Assembly: GCF_004792685.1 (NCBI RefSeq)
Contig: NZ_SRXT01000002.1
Coordinates: 496,001-560,000, forward strand
DNA length: 64,000 nt
DNA from: Sphingomonas gei
GTDB lineage: Bacteria; Pseudomonadota; Alphaproteobacteria; Sphingomonadales; Sphingomonadaceae
Reading direction: 5' to 3'
Within the stretch, counting starts at the first letter, position 1; each line of letters begins with the position of its first letter. The translations under genes were made by a program, and so were the position numbers. The notes beneath the pieces are model-generated. The model was not told the DNA's origin. It saw nothing but the letters and a program-made list of their open reading frames with translations, and did no database searches. Positions 8,573 to 19,396 of this stretch are shown piece after piece.

Positions 8573-9487
8573 GTGGCGGAAAACGACAGCGTATTGGCGG
8601 CCGCGCGCGCCTGGAAGGGCGCGCCGATGGCGCTTGCGACGGTGGTGTCGACCTGGGGCTCGGCGCCGCGGCCGCGCGGAAGTCATATGCTCGTCCATGT
8701 CGATGGCCGGTTCGAAGGGTCGGTGTCGGGCGGCTGCGTCGAGACCGACATTCTCGCGACTGCGGGGGAAGTGATCGCCGGGGCGTCGGCGGTGGTGAAG
8801 CGCTATGGCGTCGCCGATCCGGCGGCGTGGGAAGTGGGGTTGCCGTGCGGCGGCGAGATCGCAGTGCTGGTGCAGCCGGTCTCGACCGAGGGGTTTCCCG
8901 CGCAATTGTTCGAGGCGATCGAAGGCGCGCGAGCACAAGGCGCGGCGTTCGACGTGGTCACCGATCTGGCGACCGGGCGGAGCGCTCCCGGATCGGGAGG
9001 CGATTTCGTCAATCGCTACGATCCGCCGCGCCGGCTGCTGATCGTCGGCGCGGTGCAGATTGCGCAGCGGCTCGCCGGCCTGGCACGCGAATTGGGGATC
9101 ACGACCCAGGTGATCGATCCGCGTGGGCGCTTCCTCACCGAAGAGCGGTTCCCGGGGGTGATCCTCGACGATCGCTGGCCCGACGAGGCGGTCAACGCGC
9201 TGCGGCCCGATGCCGCGACCGCGCTGGTGACGCTCAGCCACGACCCCAAGATCGACGATGCGGCATTGATCGCCGCGCTGGCGCACCCGACCGGCTATGT
9301 CGCTGCGCTGGGATCGCGCCGGAGCCATGCGGCGCGGCTGGATCGGCTGGCGGCGGCGGGAGTGGCGACGGCCGATCTCGCGCGGATCGAGGGACCTGCG
9401 GGCATCGATATCGGCGGGATCGGGCCGGCCGAGATTGCCTTGTCGATCGCCGCCGCAATGGTAAGGAGCTTCCATGCTCGCCCCTGA
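8573..9487 (+). CDS. xdhC: XdhC family molybdenum-cofactor insertion protein
   Basis: 304 aa from GTG 8573 (GAGG 6 bases upstream); GTG at 8552 is an alternative. XdhC/CoxI proteins sulfurate and deliver molybdopterin to xanthine-dehydrogenase-type enzymes. The N-terminal domain has WGSAPRPRGSHM and SGGCVETDI. The C-terminal Rossmann-like half has RRLLIVGAVQIAQ, VIDPRGRFLTEERF and GSRRSHAARLDRL. It overlaps the nucleotidyltransferase gene that follows by 14 bases. No xdhA/xdhB or CO-dehydrogenase-type enzyme is in the window, so its client is encoded elsewhere. Confidence 0.87.
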   Translation: MAENDSVLAAARAWKGAPMALATVVSTWGSAPRPRGSHMLVHVDGRFEGSVSGGCVETDILATAGEVIAGASAVVKRYGVADPAAWEVGLPCGGEIAVLVQPVSTEGFPAQLFEAIEGARAQGAAFDVVTDLATGRSAPGSGGDFVNRYDPPRRLLIVGAVQIAQRLAGLARELGITTQVIDPRGRFLTEERFPGVILDDRWPDEAVNALRPDAATALVTLSHDPKIDDAALIAALAHPTGYVAALGSRRSHAARLDRLAAAGVATADLARIEGPAGIDIGGIGPAEIALSIAAAMVRSFHARP

Positions 9488-10070
9488 ACGGACCGCCCTC
9501 ATCCTGCTCGCGGCGGGTCGATCCCTGCGCTTCACCCACGCCGACAAGCTCGCCGAGCCGTTCCTCGACAAGCCGCTGGCCTATCATTTGGTGACCGCGC
9601 TCGAGAATATTCCGTTTCTCACCCGAATCGCCGTGGTGTCCTGTACGAGCCTCGATTTCGCGGCGCGGGGGTATCGCGTCGAAGAGAATCCGGACCCGAT
9701 GCTCGGGCAGGCGCGCTCGCTGAACCACGGAGTGGCCGTCGCGCGCGAAGCCGGGGCCGAAGCGGTGCTCGTCGCGCTCGCGGACATGCCGCGGGTCACG
9801 GCGACGCACGTCTACCGGATGTTCGATGCGGCCAACGGCGCGGATACCAACGTCGCGTCGAGCGACGGCGTCCAGCCGCGCCCGCCGGCATTGTTCGGCG
9901 CAAATTTGTTCGACGACCTGCTCGCGCTAGAGGGCGACGAAGGGGCGCGCGATCTCATCCGGCGCGGGCATCATGTCGTGACGAGTCCGGCGGAACTGGT
10001 CGATGTCGATACGCGGGAGGATCTCGAGGAATTGCGCAAGCTGTACGGGCTGCCTACCGACGGCAAATGA
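9474..10070 (+). CDS. mocA: MocA-type molybdenum cofactor nucleotidyltransferase
   Basis: 198 aa, MobA-like NTP transferase domain. LILLAAGRSLRF is the GxG nucleotide-binding start, KLAEPFLDKPL the substrate loop, and VALADMPRVTATHV the metal-binding Asp motif. In MocA the enzyme makes molybdopterin cytosine dinucleotide for xanthine-oxidase-family enzymes; the tight coupling with xdhC favours this over MobA. The first motif departs from the usual LAAGxSxRMG(R/x) and ends at Phe, and lysine placement is shifted, so exact specificity is inferred. It ends 1 base from the convergent permease gene. Confidence 0.8.
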   Translation: MLAPERTALILLAAGRSLRFTHADKLAEPFLDKPLAYHLVTALENIPFLTRIAVVSCTSLDFAARGYRVEENPDPMLGQARSLNHGVAVAREAGAEAVLVALADMPRVTATHVYRMFDAANGADTNVASSDGVQPRPPALFGANLFDDLLALEGDEGARDLIRRGHHVVTSPAELVDVDTREDLEELRKLYGLPTDGK

Positions 10071-10071
10071 C

Positions 10072-11277
10072 TCACTCGTGCCTTAGCGCATCGATCGGGT
10101 TGAGGCTGGCGGCGCGGCGCGCGGGGAAATAGCCGAACACCACCCCGATCACCGCCGAGACGAGGAAGGCGATGACGTTGATCTGCGGCTCGAACATGAA
10201 TTCGACTTGCATCAGCGGCGCCAGTCCGAAGACCACGAGCTGCGCCACCACCAGCCCGACCAGCCCGCCGAGGCATGACAGCACCACCGCTTCCATCAGG
10301 AATTGCATCAGCACTTCGCTGGCCACTGCGCCGATCGCGAGCCGGATGCCGATCTCGCGGGTCCGTTCGGTGACTGAGACGAGCATGATGTTCATGATGC
10401 CGATGCCGCCGACGACCAGGCTGATCGCGGCCACTGCCGTCACGATCTGGGTGAGCAGGGTGGTGATGCCGGTAAGCGTCGCGCTGATCTGGGCGGTGTC
10501 GAAGATGTTGAAATCGTCGTCCTTGCCGCCGCTGATCTGGCGCCGTTCGCGCAGCACCTGCTTGATCGATTCCTGGACCTGCGCGCTGTCATAGGCCGGG
10601 TCGACGCCGACCAGCATCAGCCTGATGTCGCGGCTGCCGGTGAACCGGCGCTGGACTTGCTTGATCGGCATGACGATCACGTCGTCCTGATCGCCGAACC
10701 CGCCCTGCCCGCGGGTCGAGAGCGTGCCGATCACGTCGCACGACACGCCGTTGACGCGCAGCCGCTCGCCCACCGCCTCGCCGCCGCGAAACAGGTTGGT
10801 GCGGATCGTGTTGCCGATGATGCAGACGGCCTTGCCCGCCTGCTCCTCCGCGCGAGTGAAGGTCCGGCCCGAGACCAACGGCCAGGGCTGGACCTGGAAG
10901 AAGGCGTTGGTGGTGCCGTTGATCGTCGTCGACCAATTGGCGCCCTGATAGATCACCGTCGCGGTCGACTGCGCCTGGGGGGCGACGGCGTTGACGCCGG
11001 CGACCTGGCGCGCGACTGCCTCGACATCCTCTTCCTTGAAGTCGGGCGGGCGCGGGCCGCCGCCGCCGCGGCCGAAGCCCTGGCCGGGGCGGACCTGCAG
11101 CACGTTGGTGCCGAGGCTGGCGACCTGCTGCTGCGCCGCCTTGGTGGTGGCCTTGCCGAGCGTGACCATCGCCACCACTGCGGCGACGCCGATGATGATG
11201 CCGAGCGTCGTCAGGAACGAGCGGAGCTTGTGGCGGAAGATCGAGCGGACCGCGAGCGAGAAGGTGGTTCCGAGCAT
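10072..11277 (-). CDS. MacB-type ABC transporter permease
   Basis: 401 aa, last gene of the efflux operon. One N-terminal membrane helix (about 17-40, preceded by FRHKLRSFLTTLGI) is followed by a periplasmic MacB_PCD domain with a Gly-Arg-rich insert near residue 70, then three C-terminal FtsX-type helices (about 275-395). The cytoplasmic motif SVTERTREIGIRLAIGA is the MacB/FtsX signature. MacB usually fuses ATPase and permease; here they are separate genes. It would use the mechanotransmission mechanism to drive extrusion through the MFP and the outer-membrane channel. Confidence 0.9.
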   Translation of the reverse strand: MLGTTFSLAVRSIFRHKLRSFLTTLGIIIGVAAVVAMVTLGKATTKAAQQQVASLGTNVLQVRPGQGFGRGGGGPRPPDFKEEDVEAVARQVAGVNAVAPQAQSTATVIYQGANWSTTINGTTNAFFQVQPWPLVSGRTFTRAEEQAGKAVCIIGNTIRTNLFRGGEAVGERLRVNGVSCDVIGTLSTRGQGGFGDQDDVIVMPIKQVQRRFTGSRDIRLMLVGVDPAYDSAQVQESIKQVLRERRQISGGKDDDFNIFDTAQISATLTGITTLLTQIVTAVAAISLVVGGIGIMNIMLVSVTERTREIGIRLAIGAVASEVLMQFLMEAVVLSCLGGLVGLVVAQLVVFGLAPLMQVEFMFEPQINVIAFLVSAVIGVVFGYFPARRAASLNPIDALRHE

Positions 11278-11309
11278 CTAGCGCTGCATCCTTGGCGGGG
11301 TATTACCGC

Positions 11310-12053
11310 TCACGCCACCACCTCGCCTTGCAGGTGCTGCGCCTCGATCCGCTCGACCAGCCCGTCCTTGAAGTGGACGATCGTGCGGGCGAAGGCAGCC
11401 ATGTCGGGCTCATGCGTGACCATCAGCACGGTGATCCCGCTGGTCTGGTTGAGCTCGGTCAGCAATTTCATGATCTCGACCGAGCGCTCCGAATCCAGAT
11501 TGCCGGTGGGTTCGTCGGCGAGCAGCACGTCGGGGTTGGTGACGATTGCTCTGGCAATGGCGACACGCTGCTGCTGGCCGCCCGAAAGCTCGGCGGGCGT
11601 GTGGTCCCACCACTCCTTGAGCCCGACCTTGTCGAGCGCTGCCATCGCGGTCGCCCGGCGCTCCTTCTTGCCATCGCCGCGATAGAGCAAAGGCAGCTCG
11701 ACATTCTCGAGCGCCGAAGTGCGCGCGAGCAGGTTGAAGCCCTGGAACACGAAGCCGAGATATTTTCGCCGCAGCAGCGCGCGCTGATCGCGATCGAGCC
11801 GCTCGACATGCAGACCCTTGAACAGGAATTGCCCGCTGCTCGGCACGTCGAGGCAGCCGAGGATGTTCATCGTCGTCGACTTGCCCGAGCCCGACGGCCC
11901 CATCACCGCGACGAAATCGCCTGCCGCGATGTCGAGATCCACGCTCTTGAGCGCCTGGAACGCTGTCGCGCCCTCGCCATAGACCTTGCTGACGCCGCGC
12001 AGCTGAATGATCGGCGGTTCATTGGGCGCCACGCTGGCCTCCCGCGCCGCCAT
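11310..12053 (-). CDS. MacB-type ABC transporter ATP-binding protein
   Basis: 247 aa from the ATG at 12053. An in-frame ATG at 12122 lies further inside the upstream gene and is less likely. Walker A is GPSGSGKST, the Q-loop FVFQGFNLLART, the signature LSGGQQQRVAIARA, and Walker B VLLADEPTGNLD, followed by a switch His in MVTHEPD. This is the LolD/MacB-like subfamily that energises FtsX-fold permeases. It overlaps the end of the membrane-fusion gene by 35 bases and is followed 32 bases later by the permease. Confidence 0.92.
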   Translation of the reverse strand: MAAREASVAPNEPPIIQLRGVSKVYGEGATAFQALKSVDLDIAAGDFVAVMGPSGSGKSTTMNILGCLDVPSSGQFLFKGLHVERLDRDQRALLRRKYLGFVFQGFNLLARTSALENVELPLLYRGDGKKERRATAMAALDKVGLKEWWDHTPAELSGGQQQRVAIARAIVTNPDVLLADEPTGNLDSERSVEIMKLLTELNQTSGITVLMVTHEPDMAAFARTIVHFKDGLVERIEAQHLQGEVVA

Positions 12054-13437
12054 TGGCGCCGGCACCCTGGCGCCGTTGGCCGCTGCCCTGACGGCGCTGG
12101 CTGGTGCCCCTATCCGCGGCAAGCTGGCCGGTGATCACCTTCATGCCGGGCTTGAGATCGCCGCCGGTGACTTCGGTGACGGTGCCGTTGGTGTCGCCGG
12201 TGGTGACTTGCACCGCCTGCGGCTGGCCCTCGTCGCCGAGCACGTACACGGTCTGCTGTGCGCCACGGCTCATCGTCGCCGACTTCTCCGCTGCACCGCC
12301 GCCGCCACGACGCCCGCGCGGCACGAGCGCACCGGCGATGCCGCCCTGGCTGCCGCTCGCGCCCGCTCCGCCGGCACCCGGCTTGAAGCGGAGCGCGGCA
12401 TTGGGGATGAGCAAGACGTTGGGCCGTGCCTTGGTGATGATCTCTGCGGTGGCAGTCATGCCGGGGCGAAGCTGCTGGTCCGCATTGGCGACGCTGAGGG
12501 TCGCCGCATAGGATACGACCTGCGACTGCGTGGCTGTCGTGCTGGTGCTCGTCGCCGTCTGCCCCGAGAGGTTCGAGCCGAGATCGACGCGCGTGATCGT
12601 CGCCGGGAAGGTCTTGCCCGGGAAAGCGTCCACGGTAAAGCTCGCGAGCTGGCCATCCTTGACCGAGCCGACATCGGCTTCGTCGATCGCGACCTGCAAT
12701 TCCATCGCCGAAAGGTCCTCGGCGATGACGAACAAGGTCGGCGTGTTGAACGAGGCGGCGACGGTCTGGCCGGCGTCGATCTGCCGGGCGAGCACGACGC
12801 CGTTCACCGGCGAGCGGATCACTGCCTTGTAGCGCCGCGTCTCGTTCGACGAGAGCCCGGCGCGCGCCGCGACGACATTGGCCTGCGCCGCGGCGAGGGC
12901 GGCGTTGGCGCGCTGGAAGGCCGCGCGCGCCTGTTCCATCTCGACCTTGGCGGGGACACGCCCCCCCGAGAGGCGGCTGACTTCCTCGAGCCGACCGAGC
13001 TGCGCGCGCGATTCGGCGACGGTCGCCTGCGCCTGCGCCACCTGCGCCTGCTGCGCGTTGAGCTGCGCGCGGCCCTGGGTGATCTCGTCGTCGAGCTGCG
13101 AAACGTCGAGCACGGCGAGCGGCTGGCCTTTCACCACGCGGTCGTTGACGTCGACACTGACGGTTTCGACCAGGCCCGAAAGCTCCGAGCCGACCTGCAC
13201 CTGGTTGGTCGGCGCGAGCTTGCCGGTGGCGGAAACCGTGACGGTCAGATTGCCCCGCGCCGCCTCCTCGGTGGAATATTGTGTCGCGGTGGCGCCGCCG
13301 AAGAAGACCCGCGAGAGCAGCAGCACCGCGAGCAGGACGACCGCGCCGACGATGATCCACTTGAGCCAGCGCCTCCACCATGGGCGGGTGGGTGTGCCGA
13401 GAAACTCGTCGAGATTCTTGTTGGGATCAGTCGCCAT
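12019..13437 (-). CDS. MacA-like periplasmic membrane-fusion protein
   Basis: 472 aa from ATG 13437; upstream in-frame codons would lie inside the NodT gene. One N-terminal anchor helix (about 24-45) is followed by the lipoyl/barrel-sandwich halves (GKLAPTNQVQVGSELSGLV), a long coiled-coil hairpin rich in Ala/Gln (about 120-200), and beta-barrel and membrane-proximal domains (GVVLARQIDAGQTVAAS). The C-terminal tail is unusually Gly/Arg/Gln-rich and low-complexity. It links inner-membrane MacB-type transporter and outer-membrane factor. Its start overlaps the NodT gene by 11 bases. Confidence 0.9.
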   Translation of the reverse strand: MATDPNKNLDEFLGTPTRPWWRRWLKWIIVGAVVLLAVLLLSRVFFGGATATQYSTEEAARGNLTVTVSATGKLAPTNQVQVGSELSGLVETVSVDVNDRVVKGQPLAVLDVSQLDDEITQGRAQLNAQQAQVAQAQATVAESRAQLGRLEEVSRLSGGRVPAKVEMEQARAAFQRANAALAAAQANVVAARAGLSSNETRRYKAVIRSPVNGVVLARQIDAGQTVAASFNTPTLFVIAEDLSAMELQVAIDEADVGSVKDGQLASFTVDAFPGKTFPATITRVDLGSNLSGQTATSTSTTATQSQVVSYAATLSVANADQQLRPGMTATAEIITKARPNVLLIPNAALRFKPGAGGAGASGSQGGIAGALVPRGRRGGGGAAEKSATMSRGAQQTVYVLGDEGQPQAVQVTTGDTNGTVTEVTGGDLKPGMKVITGQLAADRGTSQRRQGSGQRRQGAGANGGAGGQRGAQ

Positions 13438-14917
13438 TCGCGGAGCCGCCTGTGGTCGATGAGGCCCGCGCCGGGGCCGTGGGAGTGACATTGCTGTCCC
13501 AGCCGCCGCCAAGCGACAGATAGAGCTGGATCAACGCCGTCGATTGATCGGATTGCGCGCCGACAAGGCCATTGCTCGCCGAGAGCAATTGGCTCTCGGC
13601 CTGGTTGAGCGTGGTGAAATCGGACAGGCCCGAGCGATATTGCAGGCGCGCAAGGAGTGCCTGGTTGTCCGCCGCCTCGAGGGCGATGCGGAACTCGGCC
13701 TCGCGGCGCTGCGCCGTCTGCAGCGCGACGACTGCATTCTCGATGTCCTCGAGGCTGGTGAGCACCGTCTGCTTGTACGAGAGAAATGCGCCCTCCGCCG
13801 CGGCCTGCGCCGAGCGGACCTGGCTGCGGGTGCGGCCGGCGTCGAAGATCGTCTGAGCGATGTTGGCGAACAGCCGGCCGGTGATCACGTCGAAGATCGA
13901 GCTGAGCGTGCTGCTGCCCACGTCGATGCTGCCGCCGATGCCGAGCGAAGGGTAAAGCTGCGCCTCGGCGACGCCGATCTGCGCAGTGGCCGAAGCGAGG
14001 TTGCGTTCGGCGGCGCGGATGTCGGGCCGCTGGCGCAGCGCCTCGGCGGGGATGCCGGCGGCCACCTGCGCGGGCCCGCGCGGGATCGGCTTGACGGCTT
14101 CGAGCTCGGACTTGAGCGCGCCGGGCGCCTGGCCGGTGAGCACGCCGAGCCGCGAAACGAAACCGTTGTAATTGGCTTCGAGGCTGGGGATCGTCGCGGC
14201 GGTCTGGGCGCGCTGGGCGCGCGCCTGTTCCTGGTCGATCGTCGAGACCAGTCCGGCCTGGACGCGCCACTGGGCGATCTGGAGATTGTCTTCCTGCAGC
14301 GCCAGCGAATTGCGCGCATTGGCGAGCTGCGCCTGCGCCGCGCGGGCGAGAACGTAATTGCGCGCGGTCTCCGCTTCGATCGAGATCAGCACCGTCGCGT
14401 AATCGAAGCCCGCGGCCTCATAGCCGGCGCGGGCGGACTCAACGCCGCGGCGGACCCCGCCGAACAGATCGAGCTGATAATTGGCATCGGCGCCGAGCGA
14501 GAAGCTGTTGCGGCCGCCGGTCGAGAAGGACGTGACGCTGCCGTCGGGAAGCGTGGTGGTGGTCGTTCCGCCACGAAGCGATTCGCTGCGCGATGCGCCG
14601 CCCGAGGCACTGATGCTCGGTAACAGCGACGCGCGTTGCTGGACCAGAGATTCGCGCGCCTGACGCAGCCGGGTCACCGACTGGGCGATGTCGAGGTTCG
14701 ACGTCTGCGCGCGCTGGACCAGCGAGGCGAGCTGCGGATCGTCGAATTTCTCCCACCAGCGCGTCAGATCCTCGCGGGCGCGCTGGTCGGCGGGAACCGA
14801 ATAGCTGTCGGGCACACCCAATTCGGGTGCGGTGCGCGGACGATAATCGGGGCCCACCGCGCAGGCGGCGAGCGGCAGTGCGAAAACGAGCGTCAGGGCA
14901 ATCGGACGTTTGACCAT
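13427..14917 (-). CDS. Efflux outer-membrane factor, NodT/OprM family lipoprotein
   Basis: 496 aa. The signal ends LPLAACAVGPDY, a lipobox followed by the VGPDY/F start typical of NodT-family channels. Two OEP repeats follow with the family's long Ala/Gln-rich helices (RLRQARESLVQQRASLLPS; RAAERNLASATAQIGVAEAQ). It forms the trimeric outer-membrane exit duct. As first gene of the operon it sets the order outer-membrane factor, MFP, ATPase, permease, all with overlaps, giving one complete tripartite exporter. Substrate unknown: macrolide, siderophore and lipid export are all known for relatives. Confidence 0.92.
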   Translation of the reverse strand: MVKRPIALTLVFALPLAACAVGPDYRPRTAPELGVPDSYSVPADQRAREDLTRWWEKFDDPQLASLVQRAQTSNLDIAQSVTRLRQARESLVQQRASLLPSISASGGASRSESLRGGTTTTTLPDGSVTSFSTGGRNSFSLGADANYQLDLFGGVRRGVESARAGYEAAGFDYATVLISIEAETARNYVLARAAQAQLANARNSLALQEDNLQIAQWRVQAGLVSTIDQEQARAQRAQTAATIPSLEANYNGFVSRLGVLTGQAPGALKSELEAVKPIPRGPAQVAAGIPAEALRQRPDIRAAERNLASATAQIGVAEAQLYPSLGIGGSIDVGSSTLSSIFDVITGRLFANIAQTIFDAGRTRSQVRSAQAAAEGAFLSYKQTVLTSLEDIENAVVALQTAQRREAEFRIALEAADNQALLARLQYRSGLSDFTTLNQAESQLLSASNGLVGAQSDQSTALIQLYLSLGGGWDSNVTPTAPARASSTTGGSANGD

Positions 14918-15084
14918 GCTGGGCTAGATGGTCGGAGGGCGCGATCAGTTCCACTGAAATAATGTCGCAGTTTGTCGCAGCGGCAGAAAATCAGGGCTCG
15001 GAGCGGCGCCGTAACGGATTCTGGTGCTTGCGCCGACAGGGTGGTTGGGGACAAGAGACGCGGACAAATGGGAGCGGATGAACG
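14918..15084. promoter_or_regulatory. Divergent promoter region, efflux operon and acs
   Basis: This 167-base spacer holds the starts of two divergent transcription units. It contains TAATGTCGCAGTTTGTCGCAG near 14957, a direct repeat of TGTCGCAG/TGTCGCAG-like octamers 3 bases apart, which could be a regulator site. I do not recognise a defined operator. Confidence 0.3.
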
Positions 15085-17022
<1,938 letters not shown>

Positions 17023-17104
17023 TCGAAAACCGATTTGCCCGTTGCACCCGCCACGCCCCGGCGATACAGTTCGGTAATACACCTGCTTCCGGGGGAATAA
17101 TTCG

Positions 17105-19144
17105 ATGAAGATCAAGGCTTTGGCGCGTCTGGCGGCAGGCGTCGCGCTGGTGATGGTGACTGCGCCGGCATTCACTCAGTCGACGCAGACCACGGCGAGA
17201 TACGGCACTTTCGGCGTCGACCTCACGGCGCAAAAGACCGGCGTGAAGCCCGGCGACGATTTCTGGACCTTCGCCAATGGCGGCTGGAACGAGCGCACCG
17301 AGATCGCCGCCGACCGCGCCTCCGCCGGTTATGGCACGCTGCTGACGATCGAAGCCGAGGCGAACGTCCGCGCGATCCTCGACGATATGGCCAAGAACCC
17401 CGCCGCGTACGGCAGGTCGGGCAAGCAGGTCGGCGACTTCTATGCGAGCTGGATGGATGCGGCCGGAGTCGAGGCCCACGGCACCGCGCCGCTCAAGCCC
17501 TATCTCGGCAGGATCGCCGCGGTGAAGGACCTGTCGGACCTGCAGGTGCTGTTCGCCAGCACCGGCTACGCATCGCCGGTCGAGCTGGGCGTGATCCCCG
17601 ATCTCGCCGATCCGACGCGCTACACTGCGATCGCCGGCCAGGGCGACCTCGGCATGCCGCGCGATTATTATCTGCTAGACGGCGAGAAATACGTCGCGTT
17701 CCGCACCGCCTATCGCGGCTACGTCCAGAAGATCCAGGAACTGGCCGGCATTCCCGATGCCAGCGCCAAGGCTGACGCGATCGTCGCGCTCGAAGCCGCG
17801 ATCGCCAAGCAGCAATGGTCGCCCGAGCAGAGCCGCGACATCGCCAAGCTCAACGATCCGCAGCCGCTTTCCGGGCTCGAGGCCAAGGCGCCCGAGTTCG
17901 ACTGGGCGCTGATGCTCAAGACCGCCGGGCTCGATTCGTCGCCGACGGTGCTGATGACTCAGAACACCGCGATCAGCGCGATCGGCAAGATCTTCGTCGC
18001 GACCCCGCTCCCGATTTGGAAGGATTATCTCGCCTATCGCTTCGTCAGCGATCACGCGCAGTTCCTGCCCAAGGCGTTCGACGATGCGCGCTTCGGCTTC
18101 TATTCGACCACGCTCAACGGGGTGCAGGTCCAGCGCGATCGCTGGAAGCGCGGGGTGCAGCTCACCAACGGCGCGCTCGGCGAGGCGGTCGGCGCGATCT
18201 ATGTGGCGAAATATTTCCCGCCCACGGCAAAGGCGCAGATGGGCGAGCTGATCGAGAATCTGCGCGCGGCCTATCAGGAGCGGATCACCGGCTCGACCTG
18301 GATGGACGATGCCACCCGCAAGGCGGCGCTCGCCAAGCTGGCGGCATTCGAGCCGCGGATCGGGTACCCGGACAAATATATCGATTATGCGCCGCTGACG
18401 ATCCAGCGCGGCGACGTGCTCGGCAATGCGATGCGTTCGGGCGAATTCCAGCACCAGCTCCAGCTCCAGCGCTTCCCCAAGCCGGTCGATCGCGCGCTGT
18501 GGGAAATGACGCCGCAGACGGTGAATGCCTATTACAATCCGCTGGCGAACCAGATCACCTTCCCCGCCGCGATCCTTCAGCCGCCTTATTTCGATCCGAA
18601 CGCCGATGCGGCGGTGAACTATGGCGCGATCGGCGCGATCATCGGCCACGAGATGGGCCATGGCTTCGACGATCAGGGCAGCATGTTCGGCCCCACCGGC
18701 AAATTCGAGAATTGGTGGAGCGACGCGGCCAAGAAGGGTTTCAAGGATCGCACCGCGGCGCTCGCGGCGCAGTATAATGCGTTCGAGCCGATCCCTGGCA
18801 CCAAGATCAACGGTTCGCTGACTCTCGGCGAGAATATCGGCGATCTCGGCGGAGTCGAGGCGGCCTATGCGGCGTACCAGAAATATCAGGCCAAGCACGG
18901 CAAGGCGAAGCTCATCGGCGCGCTGACCGGCGACCAGCGCTTCTTCCTGTCCTATGCGCAGGCATGGCAGGCCAAGGTGCGCGAAGGTGCGCAGCGCCAG
19001 CAATTGCTCACCGACCCGCATTCGCCGGCGATGTTCCGAGTCAACGGCATCGTCCGCAACGTCGACGCCTGGTACAAGGCGTTCGACATCAAGCCGGGCG
19101 ACGCACTCTATCTGCCGCCCGAGCAGCGCGTGCATATCTGGTAA
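17105..19144 (+). CDS. pepO: M13 family zinc metallopeptidase (PepO/neprilysin-like)
   Basis: 679 aa with an N-terminal signal peptide ending near AFTQS, so it is exported to the periplasm. The zinc site is HEMGH (near residue 514) with ENIGDLGG supplying the third ligand. NAYYNPLANQITFPA is the substrate-binding NAYY motif, and the C-terminal region ends in the usual W. M13 enzymes cleave peptides rather than folded proteins. The peptide transporter gene nearby (19895-21688) could import products, though the two are on opposite strands. Confidence 0.93.
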   Translation: MKIKALARLAAGVALVMVTAPAFTQSTQTTARYGTFGVDLTAQKTGVKPGDDFWTFANGGWNERTEIAADRASAGYGTLLTIEAEANVRAILDDMAKNPAAYGRSGKQVGDFYASWMDAAGVEAHGTAPLKPYLGRIAAVKDLSDLQVLFASTGYASPVELGVIPDLADPTRYTAIAGQGDLGMPRDYYLLDGEKYVAFRTAYRGYVQKIQELAGIPDASAKADAIVALEAAIAKQQWSPEQSRDIAKLNDPQPLSGLEAKAPEFDWALMLKTAGLDSSPTVLMTQNTAISAIGKIFVATPLPIWKDYLAYRFVSDHAQFLPKAFDDARFGFYSTTLNGVQVQRDRWKRGVQLTNGALGEAVGAIYVAKYFPPTAKAQMGELIENLRAAYQERITGSTWMDDATRKAALAKLAAFEPRIGYPDKYIDYAPLTIQRGDVLGNAMRSGEFQHQLQLQRFPKPVDRALWEMTPQTVNAYYNPLANQITFPAAILQPPYFDPNADAAVNYGAIGAIIGHEMGHGFDDQGSMFGPTGKFENWWSDAAKKGFKDRTAALAAQYNAFEPIPGTKINGSLTLGENIGDLGGVEAAYAAYQKYQAKHGKAKLIGALTGDQRFFLSYAQAWQAKVREGAQRQQLLTDPHSPAMFRVNGIVRNVDAWYKAFDIKPGDALYLPPEQRVHIW

Positions 19145-19230
19145 GCGAAGGCGGGCGGTTGCAAGATATGCAATCGCCTGCCGGAGACATTGCATTTGCG
19201 ACGAATGTCGCTGCGACCCAATGCGTCCTA

Positions 19231-19245
19231 TGCTGCATTGCAGCA
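19231..19245. promoter_or_regulatory. PhaR-like operator candidate before the 19-codon ORF
   Basis: TGCTGC, three bases, GCAGCA is a perfect inverted repeat containing CTGC-N3-GCAG, the pattern described for PhaR sites in Rhodobacter. The 17 bases 19229-19245 match 15 of 17 in the phasin promoter at 26311-26327, and CAATG-CTCC-like bases precede both. TATGCT at 19229-19234 could be the -10 box; no good -35 is seen. No phaR gene lies in the window. Confidence 0.5.
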
Positions 19246-19268
19246 GAAACTTTCATAAGGGTTGTCCG

Positions 19269-19328
19269 ATGTTTTCCTTGATCGCGCTTTATCTCTCGCA
19301 CCGCCGCAATGCTGCGAAGGCTGGCTGA
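19269..19328 (+). CDS. Candidate 19-aa micropeptide or small RNA
   Basis: ATG with TAAGG 8 bases upstream opens a 19-codon frame, MFSLIALYLSHRRNAAKAG. It has a hydrophobic start followed by a basic HRRNAAKAG tail. The unit stands alone: a palindrome resembling the phasin operator lies 23 bases before the ATG, and a strong intrinsic terminator begins 21 bases after the stop. The transcript would be about 140 bases. It could be a translated micropeptide (the N-terminus faintly recalls short DUF1127-type proteins) or a small regulatory RNA. Function is unknown; the link with PHB granules is inference from the shared operator. Confidence 0.45.
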   Translation: MFSLIALYLSHRRNAAKAG

Positions 19329-19349
19329 GCGAGCTTTCCAGTTCTACTG

Positions 19350-19379
19350 AAAAGGGGGAGCGGCGACGCTCCCCCTTTT
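19350..19379 (+). terminator. Strong intrinsic terminator
   Basis: AAAAGGGGGAGC at 19350-19361 pairs perfectly with GCTCCCCCTTTT at 19368-19379 around a six-base loop, ending in a T-run. It closes the 19-codon unit. The A-run on the other arm would also let it act on the opposite strand. Confidence 0.9.
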
Positions 19380-19396
19380 CGTATCCGGGGCCGCTA

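Noticed and set aside
13245..14270. Arg-rich frame over the junction of the efflux genes
   Set aside because: Shadow in a different frame of the NodT and membrane-fusion genes, both with complete motifs.
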